64,000 nucleotides of DNA from Gonapodya sp. JEL0774. Lineage: Eukaryota; Monoblepharomycota; Monoblepharidomycetes; Monoblepharidales; Gonapodyaceae. The translations under genes and the position numbers were made by a program. The stretch's first letter is position 1; each line of letters starts with the position of its first letter. Positions 10,752 to 20,078 of the stretch are shown here, in pieces. Under the pieces are notes generated by a model. It was given only the letters and a program-made list of their open reading frames with translations, was not told the DNA's origin and did no database searches. The stretch is from NCBI GenBank assembly GCA_027604505.1, contig JADIIX010000095.1:1-64000 (forward strand). The letters run 5' to 3'.

Positions 10752-13441
10752 TCACACCACCAGCTCCTGACCCAGCGTGACGCCTCCGCCTCCCTGCTGC
10801 CTCATCACTTTGGCATCGATGTAGTACCTCAACAGCCCCTCCACCTCTTGCCTACTCAACACCGGAACCTCGAACCTGACCAAGCCCGGAATCTCTTTGA
10901 CCTCCTTGGCCACCGCGTCCATTTTCGGCGAGTGCAGGCCGACCACCTTGGTAGGATCCGGTACGCGGGCCAGTACCATGGCCGGGTCGTAAGGGGACGA
11001 TTTCCGCGGCGGGGCGGCAGAGACCGTGGTTTGTGCGTCCTTGGCGTTGATGATGGGCGCGGAGGCGAGGAGGGACTTGAGCGTGGGACTCTGGACCAGG
11101 GATTCGGACCCGTTGTCGGCGCCGATGAGGACGGCGTTGTGAAGGGTGGTTTTCCCCAGGAACGGGTTCAAAAAAGGTCGGACGAGGGAGAGGTGGGTCG
11201 AGGGGAGCGGCTCGTTGGTAAGCGAGGTGTAGGATGTGGTGGAGAGGAGTGCGGGGAGGGAGTCAATGGCGAGGAGGAGGGGGGGGCGGCTGGAAGATGG
11301 AAGAGAGAGTTTGGAAGGGGGAAGGTGTAAGCAACGTCTCGCAATCGAAAGGTGAGCGCATTCGACCGTCGCTGCATTTCAAATACCCCACAATCCCTAC
11401 CACAACCCCACCATCACTTCCCGCTCCTCCTCGCTCCCCACCCTTCTCCCCCACACCCCTCGGCCACCCAACACCCACCTCTCGTTCTCCACGCCCATCT
11501 CCTCGAAAAACGCCTCGAGCACCGCGTGGGCCTGCGCGGGATCCTTTGCTCCCACGGCCAACATTTCCGCCACGTTCGTCGTACCACCACCACCCGCCGG
11601 CATCTGCGTGCGGCCAAACGTGCGGGGTTTGGAAAGGGGGATCTGGGGAAGGGGTGGCGACGTGGGAGGTGCACCGGGGTGTGTGTGAGGTAAAACCGCG
11701 GGTCAGACACCACCCCGCCCCCCGCACGGCCCTCCCCCTCCGCGGGCCCACCTTTTCCAGCACGTGTGCGTTCATGGTCCTGATATCTCCCACCACGCGG
11801 GCCGCCAAGGCCGGTTGGTCGAACATTTGGGGGTCCCCGCTCCCATCGCGGGGTTGGAAAGGCTCCATGGCAGAGGTCCATTCGGCGGCTAGGAGGTGTG
11901 CGTGTGGGGGCGCCGGGGGGAGGGGCGGGGGTGACGGGACCGGATGATGACGTTGAGGCGAGGTGCTCCATCAGAAACGAGGAACGACGGACGAGGCGGG
12001 GGGAGGGATGGATAGCGATGGGCCACGCACGGTCCATGGTCCACCACCACTCACGAAAAAAAAGAACCCAAACTGCACGGCACGGCACATGCACGACGCA
12101 CAGTGCCCTACCCCACTTTCCATCCCCACCCCCACCCCCACACCACTCCCCGCTACTCACGCCTCGCCACATACACCACGACCCACCCCATCTCACTACA
12201 CCGGGCAGCGACCTGGACGAGCGTGGCGGACTTGCCCGAGCCGGGGGGGCCGCCTTTTTTTCGGGGAGGAGGGTGCGGGTGTGCGGGGGGGGGGAGGGGG
12301 AGGGGGAGTTACGCGATGTGGTGATGACGCGGTGAGGGTGGGACCGGGGCCCTGTCGAAGTGTGTTCAACTCACAGATGACGATCTTCTCTGCCTGCCCT
12401 GTCCGGGATGCGTCCTCCCCTCCCTGCCGGTGCAGGACCCGGTTGAGCAGGGCGAGGACCGAGGGACGGAGGAGGAGGGCGGGGGAGGGGGCGGAGGGAG
12501 ATGGGAGGGTGTGAATAGGTATGAAAGTTTACTAATAACAACAGCGCGACGGACAGTGCACACGGCGCACCCGGTCCACCCGGTCCACCGGTCTACAGGG
12601 TCCACAGAGTCTACAGGGTCCACAGGGTCCACACGGCGGACACTCAGTCCGCACCACACATATCCCCACAAGTCCTCCCCCCCCCCACCACCTTCCAAAC
12701 AGCAGGCCGGGCCTTGTCCCTTCCCCCTTTCCCCCCCTGGAGACCAGAAACCAACACAACTCACGGCGGACAAGTTCTCGAGGACGATCTTAGGGGGAGG
12801 TCTTTTCTCTGTGGGAGCGGTGATGGAGGTGAGGATGGAGGAGGAGCCGGGCTGGGGGTGGGATGGGGGATGGGGGATGGGGATTGTGGGAGTGGAGTGA
12901 GGCGGAGTCAACATGTGGAGTGTGCACATCAGAGAGAGGACAAAGGGCAAAGGGNNNNNNNNNNNNNNNNNNNNNNNNNNNNNNNNNNNNNNNNNNNNNN
13001 NNNNNNNNNNNNNNNNNNNNNNNNNNNNNNNNNNNNNNNNNNNNNNNNNNNNNNNNNNNNNNNNNNNNNNNNNNNNNNNNNNNNNNNNNNNNNNNNNNNN
13101 NNNNNNNNNNNNNNNNNNNNNNNNNNNNNNNNNNNNNNNNNNNNNNNNNNNNNNNNNNNNNNNNNNNNNNNNNNNNNNNNNNNNNNNNNNNNNNNNNNNN
13201 NNNNNNNNNNNNNNNNNNNNNNNNNNNNNNNNNNNNNNNNNNNNNNNTTTTTGTGGGTGTGTAGTGAGGCGGTGTCAACATTGGGAGTGTGCACATCATA
13301 GAGTGGACAACGGGCAACGGGGGGGTGGAAGGGGGGTGGATGCGAGGGGTGAAAGACGTACTCTGTCGCCCGCGGGTTTTTTGACAGCGACTGCAGATTT
13401 TTTGAGAGGACCGGTTATTTTCTTTTTACCAGGGACGAGAG
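10752..13441 (-). CDS. RSM23: Mitochondrial small-subunit ribosomal protein mS29 (DAP3/Rsm23 family)
   Basis: mS29 is the GTP/ATP-binding protein of the mitoribosomal small-subunit head. Minus-strand exons I trust: 12161-12253, with P-loop GPPGSGKSATL followed by GWVVVYVAR; 11752-11888, with the family signature FDQPALAARVV; 11479-11603; and 10752-11289, with RPPLLLAIDSLPALL and the C-terminus. Upstream, about 12375-12460 encodes LLRPSVLALLNRVL...EKIVIC. The region near 12775-12830 encodes KRPPPKIVLENLSA, like the conserved start of fungal mS29. Exon 13362-13441 encodes a Lys-rich stretch (KKKITGPLKK). The first exon (mitochondrial targeting peptide) is not placed; it probably lies in 13442-13740. 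A run of N lies in one intron. Introns are extremely C-rich on the coding strand. Confidence 0.85.
12570..12636. repeat. Minisatellite, ~9-bp unit, in an mS29 intron
   Basis: The units are variants of ggtccacag/ggtccaccc, about seven in a row. They lie within an intron of the mS29 gene and extend an open frame artificially. Confidence 0.75.
12893..13321. repeat. Direct repeat flanking an assembly gap
   Basis: A ~60-bp sequence just left of the gap (12893-12954) recurs just right of it (about 13258-13321). Both contain gtcaacat, ggagtgtgcacatca and ggacaa...gggcaa. This suggests a longer tandem array that the assembler could not resolve. It lies in the 5' part of the mS29 gene. Confidence 0.75.
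12955..13247. other. Run of N (assembly gap)
   Basis: Unresolved bases. All protein tracks crossing this interval are meaningless within it, and the true length may differ. Confidence 0.98.
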
Positions 13442-13922
13442 CTGTGGGTTGGGTGGGGGGTAGGGGGGGAGAGGGGAGGGAGAGTGAGAAGAGGGAGATG
13501 GGAGAAGGGAGGACAGAACAGACCGAGAAGAGAAGGCGATTGATGGAAGAGTCTGTGAGAAGGGAGAAGAGAGAGGGGAAGGGTGAGGGGAGTGGGAGAC
13601 AGGCAGTGAGGGACAAAGGAAGAGGGAGTGGGAGTGCGGGGGAGGTGGAGGAGCGATGGGGATTGGGGGGATTGAAAGAGTGGGAGACACGAGTGCGAGT
13701 GGGAGACATGGGAGACACTGCAACGTCGCATTTGTGGGGCACGCGACTCCTGCCACTGCTGTCTGAGTGTGTGTGAATGGTGTGGAGGTGAAGAACCAGA
13801 ACCGGCCAACCTGGCTGTGGTCGCTGTGGTCATCACCCTCCTCCGCACACACCACCCTCGCACTCATCAATCACACACAATCACACGCCGCAAATCCGCA
13901 ATCCGCCGCACCGCACCAAAAG

Positions 13923-15363
13923 ATGGCCGCATCCGCCGCATCGTCTCTGCCGCTGTTCTTCTCTGTCACGTTCTCAGGCCAGATCGAGTCCGCCCATGTG
14001 GGTGTTTGGTGTGCCGGCGTCTCTCACCCCTCCCGTCCCCCCTACTCAAACTGTGCCACACCCCTCTGTCTTTCCAGTTTTCCCACCACAGCGATCTCTA
14101 CTGCAAGTTTTCCTTCCTCTACGGCCCAGACTGGGTGGTGGTGGCGGTGCGTACTCACACACGCACACCCGCACTCGATTCCCCCCCTCCACCACACTCC
14201 CCCTTATTCACCCCCTCTCCACCACCCACCACCACACTCCCCATACCCTCTCCAGGGCCTCGAAGAAGGCCTCACCCAAATGGCAAGCCCTGGTCCTGGC
14301 CCTGACTCCGCCTCAAAATCCTGCGTATGGAACTTCCCAATCGAAATCACTTTCAAGTCCACAAACGCTTTCGGTGCGTGCCTTTGTGTTGCGTCCGGCG
14401 TCCGGCGTGCGACGTGCGACGTGCGCCATGCGCCGTGCGTTGGGTTCTGGTTTCGGTTACCGCCCTACCCCAAAAGCCAACCGCTCAACCCCTCACCCAC
14501 CCCTTCCCCCACCCCCCCCCCCCCCCCAATCCCCAATAGGCTGGCCCCAACTCATCCTCTCCGTGTACGGCCTCGACAGTTTCGGCCGCGACGTGGTCCG
14601 CGGGTACGCGGCGCTCAGGATGCCCACAAAGGGGGGGAGGTGGGTCGCGGGCATTGTGGGGAGGTGGGGTGGGCGGTCGAATGGGGGCGGGTCGGATAGG
14701 GTTGAGGACACGTGTCGCAGCGGTGTGGTACCGTGTGGTACCGGGTGGGAACCATCACCCTCAGGGGGGGGGGCGCGTCGCAGCCTGTCGGAGCGTGTGA
14801 CACCGTGTGGTACCGTGAGGTACCACCGCCTTCATCACACTCTTTTGCGGGGCGGAGTGCCTCACCACGTACACCTAGTCCCACCACACTCACCACCCAC
14901 CATTTCCCCATTGCCCCCGTACCAGCACCACCCGCCATGCCCCCCTCTTCACCCCGCTCGCCACGTCCCCCTTCAACTACTACCTCTCCTGGCTCGCAGG
15001 CCGGCTGCCAGAGTTCGTCGACCCGGCGTTCGTGGGGAAGGGCGAGGGGAGGGGGGGTGGGTAAGCGGGGGGCCGGGGGGCCGGGGGGCCGGGGGGGGGC
15101 GCGGCCGTGTGTGTTTTTTTGGACTGGGGTGTGAGGTGGCCGTGCCGTTTGCTCACCATTGTTCCGCCCGCCCGCCCGCCACGCACGCACGCACAAAACT
15201 CTCACGCGCGCAACGCACCCCCCACCCCGCCCCGCGACGACAATGCCGCCGCCACAAAGTCACCCGTGTGACGAGCGCGGGGTCGGTCAAGGTGGTCGTC
15301 CACGCGTTGCAAAGGGATGTGGAGAGGTTTGGGTATGCGGTCGGGGTGGGGGGGGGAAGGTGA
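13923..15363 (+). CDS. B9D1: B9 domain-containing protein 1 (ciliary transition zone)
   Basis: B9D1 is part of the MKS module that gates proteins at the base of the cilium. Six exons join in phase: 13923-13997, 14078-14146, 14256-14373, 14540-14639, 14926-15056 and 15260-15363. Together they encode about 198 residues, close to the ~200 of animal B9D1. The B9 domain spans most of the protein: [51 protein letters not shown] and [20 protein letters not shown]. It continues with LPEFVDP and [20 protein letters not shown]. The start ATG gives [12 protein letters not shown], as in animals. Introns are packed with C or G homopolymers and short tandem repeats. Non-flagellated fungi lack this protein, so it argues for a zoosporic organism. 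Confidence 0.93.
14391..14440 (+). repeat. Short tandem repeats in B9D1 intron 3
   Basis: Degenerate units of gcgtccg and then gcgacgt/gcgccat lie directly after the donor of exon 3. They are noncoding. Confidence 0.6.
14711..14830 (+). repeat. Repeats built on gtgtggtaccg in B9D1 intron 4
   Basis: The motif cgtgtggtacc recurs several times (about 14720-14745 and 14800-14825), and gcgtcgcag-like blocks also recur. They lie in the intron between exons 4 and 5. Confidence 0.6.
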
Positions 15364-16500
15364 TCGGGATTTGGGCGTGTGGGGGGGAGGGAGGGAGGGG
15401 GGGGGAAGATAGAAGGGGCGAAGGGGGGAGTGGAGTGGAGGGATGTGACGTAATTTGGTTTCTTGCTTCGTTGGTGTATTTCTTTCTTTCGTACAATGAT
15501 TATATATGTTTGTGTCATCACGGTGCACAACCTCGCTTCCTCGGTTTCTGCAAACCGAAGCGTCTGTCAAACCAGACTCGGCTGGTGTGTTTTCGCTCCT
15601 ATTGTACCCGGTTCCCTTCCACCACTGGTCTTGCACCGTGCACGACCGCAGGAGGAAACCGAAACCCGCCTGGCCTCTCGTCACTCTATTGAAAACAAAG
15701 CCTCCCTTAGTAGATGGCGAAATCTGCAAGGACCAAAACACCTACCGAAGAATCCCCCTAGGGCGCTGGTGAGCGCCTGCTCATAATTGCATGTCCAATC
15801 TCAGGGCTTTCTGCTCTCATCCGCTTGTGCGCAGCTTCGCACGACGAACTTCATCTCTCGCTATGAGATGAGCCCGCCTGAGTGACGGATGGTCTCTCAA
15901 GGACCGACTGCGCCTCTGAGCGTCCTGCCGCCTCCCACCGGCATAGCCCTCACGGCCAGTGCTCTCAAGAAACTCGTATATACAAGGCAGGTTTCATCAT
16001 TCAATCCGTGCTCGATGCTGCCGAGTGAAGCCTGTCCGGAGGAAGTTCGCGATCCCGGACCCACGTCTCTTCGAAAAAAACCCATTCACTAGGCCTGATT
16101 CGGAGAGGAATGGCAGACTCTGACCACGTCTCAGAGGCTACACCATGACCGCGTCTCGGGGTGTAGGGGGACGGCACAAACCAACGGCCTTCTGCTCCAA
16201 AGGCGCTTCACTTGGCGGCAACAGCGGGGTTTGGCACATTGATACGTGCATTTTGCCTTTTTGCAGAAAGACAAGACCTTACCACAATACTTACGCTGGA
16301 CCAAGTCATTGGGGAGAAGATAGATTTGAAGTTAGGCGTAGCTCCGAATCAGTGGACGCCTGAAAGTCTCGCCTGCGGCTCACACAGCACACATACATCG
16401 CAAGCCACACCCCGCATTACATGATCTCTTCCGACCGCTCAGGTTCCCGCATCACCTGAGTTAGGGAGACTTCAACATTAGCATCGACCACCTCTTGCAA
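15364..16500. other. Gene-poor stretch
   Basis: No recognisable gene. The first 80 bases are a G-rich 3' flank of B9D1. Open frames between 15460 and 16420 do not resemble any family I know and do not splice convincingly. Confidence 0.4.
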
Positions 16501-17356
16501 ATGGCGCATGAGGCAGGATTGGAGAAAGCAGGAGCTGCCTCCGCCATCGCCATTGAAAGTGAAAGAAACGCCGCGGCTCTAGCACAAGAAGCGTCAAAGC
16601 GCATGGTTGCGGAGGAACGGTTGACGGCGGAGAGGATGCTCCACGAGAAAGAAAATGCAACACCTTCAGGAGATCAACCGTATGGAGCAGGAGAAGCTCA
16701 TGCTCGAGAACCGCTACTGTCTCGCTCTCGCAACACTGACAACCGAACTCGCGAAGAAAACGGCGCGGGCAAAAGTCGGTACGTAAGGTCAGCAGAGCAT
16801 CACATTGCTATCAAGACTGACCAAAGAAGGCTCGGCCTAGAAAATGCGCTCACCATTGTAAACCTCAAGATCAAGCAGAAGAATAAGAGCGCACCCAACG
16901 GGACCGCACCCAACGGGACAATATCACGTGCCTTGATGGCGCTCATGCGTGATCCACTGTCTGAAAGGGATAAAAGAGCAAGAGCTCGGAATTGCGAGAA
17001 ATACCACGGGTTGAGCGGCACCAACGTGTTGAAGGCTGAGGAGTCCATTTACGCTTCGCTCTCGACGAATGCACACTCTGCCGGTTCAAGCCACGCGTCA
17101 TATGACACACCAGACCTCCCAAATGAAGCGTTTCCCAATGTGGAGTTGTACGCCTTTGCGAGGGAGCTTTGCCGGCGGGTTGGCATCCCTGTCGTCGGTT
17201 GTGAGCGAGCTCAAGTCCGCATGGCTGGCGCAATTTCATCTCACTTTTGATTGGTCTCAAGCTCCCGAGCAGGTTGAAGCTGCGGACCGCTGCTTCAAAA
17301 GTGATTTTGACAAACTACACCCTGTCCCCTGCGCATGCCTGATTTGCAAGACCTGA
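16501..17356 (+). pseudogene. Unrecognised coiled-coil reading frame, apparently frameshifted
   Basis: From ATG 16501 the frame encodes an Ala/Glu-rich heptad-like segment (AALAQEASKRMVAEERLTAE). At about 16650 the coiled-coil signal jumps to another frame, which reads HLQEINRMEQEKLMLENRY up to about 16778. The original frame stays open but becomes non-helical. Further downstream the open frame continues to 17250, and another frame continues to 17356 with SELKSAWLAQFHLTF. This may be a decaying gene, an unmodelled intron or a base error. I cannot name a function. Confidence 0.35.
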
Positions 17357-17653
17357 GGTATAGTGCAAGAAGACGTCTCAGAGATGGGAAATGATCATTT
17401 CGATATGGCTAAGGCAGCATTCTGGACGTACGTGCAACGCTGGTTTGGGAGTTATGAGGGGATGGAGAGTCGGGGAGAAAATGAACACTGGCAACACTAT
17501 CACAACAGAAAATATATTTTCACGATGCACATGTCGCTCGGTATTAGCTTATCTCTCTATGTATGTACTGGACGATCAGATACGGACTACATAGCCCTTC
17601 GGTCCATCAAGACCGCACAGAATCAATTCACCTTCCCCACCCCACAACTGACC

Positions 17654-19962
17654 ATGTCCGACGGCAGCGACAGCGAGTTTCTGGAGGAGATGCTTGGCGG
17701 GGGAAAGAAACCCAAATCCTCCGCCAAGGTCGAGAAGAAGAGGAAGCGGGTCAAGACGTGCGTGACCGACGAGGACGTGGACGTTCCCGATCAGTCTCTG
17801 CTGGGACATTATTGTTCCCGAGTTGTGTTTATAGTGGGATTTACATACCAACCTACGATGCTTTACCCCTGTCTCCTCCCTCCTTCCGCCCCGTTCCTCG
17901 CTCTAGAAAACGAGACCCTGGGGATTCGGACTCCTCGCTCTCCTCCTTCTCGTCCGCCTCTTCAGCTCCCTCCTCTGCCTCGTCGGGCGATTCTGCCTCG
18001 GATTCTGATGCAGAGGTGCGGCAGTTGCGGGAGACGGTCAAGAAGTATGACAAGGACGGGTATTTGGACGATGCGGACAGGAAGGCGTTGGCGAGGATGT
18101 CGGAGATGGACAGGGAAAGGATCTTGGCGGAGAGAATTGAAAAGGTGAAGGACCGGTCGAGTCCGGTTGGGCGTGTGGGAGGGATCGTGTCGCTGATGTG
18201 GTTGGGTGTGTTAGAGGGAAGAAATTCAGCTGCGATTGGAGGCCAAACGAAAACTCAAGAATAAGGACGGGAAGAGAAAGTCATCCAGTTGAGTTCACCG
18301 CGTGGCTGGTTGACCAGCAAGGCGTCCGGTGGTCTCACACCGCGAATCGAACACGACATTCCCTTCCCTTTCACACCGGCCCCCCCCCACCCCCATAACA
18401 CCGCGACCGCACACGTCCCACTCACGTGCATAGAACGCTCTGACCGAGATAAAGGAAGTCGAAAAACGGAGGACGCGAAGAAAGGGAAGCGGAAGCGGCA
18501 CGGTGACGACGAGGTGCGCAAGCAGGATGCGGAGGCAGAGAGGGAGAGGGACAGGCTGGCGAGGGAAGATGAAGAAACGGTGAGTCGAATGGATGTGGAG
18601 TGATTTTCTTGGGCTGAGTGCTGAATGAGTTCTCCTTGGGGTGCCCCCACTTTGACGGGACAAACAATGCCCAATAAAGAAACGTCGTGAAGAGATTACC
18701 TATGACCTCATGCGATCGGTGCAAGTCACAAGGGAAGAACTTGCAAAGTGGGACTACTTTGCACACCAAGAGAGCACTCTCGTGGGTGTGTTTCACATGA
18801 CTTTTCCACAGAGTGGGGGTGGAAGAAAATGGCTCGGCCCAGCTGACATGCGTTGTTGTTCATGGTGGACTAGGTGCTTACGTGAGAGTTTTTATCGGCC
18901 CTCATCCTTTGAACAGGTCGGCGGTGTACAGGTTGTGTTTGATTGAATGTAAGTGGAACGAGCACTTTCGCGAGATTCGGTGACCTATTACAGCCACATT
19001 CGCTCCTTTCTCGAAACGAATGGAAATTTTCTTTTCTCAGCGCTAATTGAAATCAATCCCAACCAACAACCATACGTGATTGAGCGGACCAAACCGCAGA
19101 TCGTGACACGGCACGCGCTCAAAGTGCTTCATGGGAAGGCGAGCAAGGTGTTCAATTTTGATTTGATTTCTAACTCAAATCATTCGATGGTATGAGGTGG
19201 CGCTTTACTGCTCAACGTAGGCCGCAGGACGTTTCTTACTGGTCCGTTTATTTCTTCTTTCCAGGACGAGTTCCGGAGGTGGCAACAAGCTTTGACAACT
19301 GACAAAGCCGAATGGCCATCGAAGCATGAACTTCAGCTAAAGGCGAATCAGCTCGCGGCCATTCGTGAACGGAAAACAACCCAAGCAGAATTTGATGAGA
19401 TGATCAAAAACAAACTCTCGTTGCAAAAGGGGCCGCGGAATCTCGGTGCTGAGAAGGCTCGCCTTTTGAACGCACTGAACGTGGCGCAGGATGCGGGTGA
19501 ACTCGAGAGGGTGGCGGAGATAAAGGAAGAGCTTGCCAAGTTGGACGAGAAGTCGCAATCCAAGGCGGCTACTTTGAAGGACTGGTCGATCATCAACGAG
19601 AGGAACAGAAAAAAGGAAATGGAGCAACTTAAAGCTGCGGCGATGATTGAGCGACAAAAGAAGCATGGTCCGTATAATGCAATCGTTGGTGTTGATGCAT
19701 GGGCTCTCATTGTTAAGATCTGCTGTTTCAACTCTCTTCAGGCATCAAGGCGGAATCGAAAACTGACGAAAACGGCGTGAAATTGTGAGTTTGCTCTTCT
19801 TTTTGACATCGTCTAAGACGTCTTTGGCTGAGGAACTGTGCCTTATCCAGGGAGGACGTGATGGACCTTGATGGGGGCGCAGTGCTAGACCTGCCGATGG
19901 ACAGCTATCCTGGGAAATCGAGATTCGAAGTAGCATTAGCTCAATACCCAATAGTTTTGTAA
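17654..19962 (+). CDS. RTF1: Paf1-complex subunit Rtf1 (Plus3 domain)
   Basis: Rtf1 couples RNA polymerase II elongation to histone H2B ubiquitination. Ten exons: 17654-17757, 17907-18144, 18215-18287, 18434-18579, 18680-18785, 18874-18948, 19041-19189, 19265-19667, 19742-19784 and 19851-19962. The N-terminus is acidic (MSDGSDSEFLEEM), then Ser-rich. Next comes the charged helix RIEKREEIQLRLEAKRKL, which is typical of the family. The Plus3 domain follows, with ITYDLMRSVQVTREELAKW, VGAYVRVFIGPHPLNRSAVYR and ending near FNFDLIS. Then comes the coiled-coil tail FRRWQQALTTDKAEWPSKHE through RNLGAEKARLLNALN and INERNRKKEMEQLK. The junction into exon 7 is the least certain. Confidence 0.92.
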
Positions 19963-20078
19963 ATACAGGTTGGCTTCTCTCGAACCTGTGGCACAAATAT
20001 TCCGGCAGTATGGCAAGTGCTCCGAGCTCCGATTTTATCCTTTCACCCACATATCCCTGCCCACCATCAACTATCACG

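Noticed and set aside
12430-12950. Frames of 150-195 codons on both strands around the mS29 5' region
   Set aside because: They arise from the 9-bp minisatellite and poly-C introns. Only the short mS29-like segments inside are convincing.
13415-13870. Ser/Pro-rich minus-strand frames upstream of mS29
   Set aside because: Low-complexity pyrimidine sequence. A short mS29 exon (13362-13441) lies at the edge, but the frames themselves are artefacts.
13996-15363. 455-codon plus-strand frame over B9D1
   Set aside because: It reads through introns in the wrong frame. The six-exon B9D1 model explains the region.
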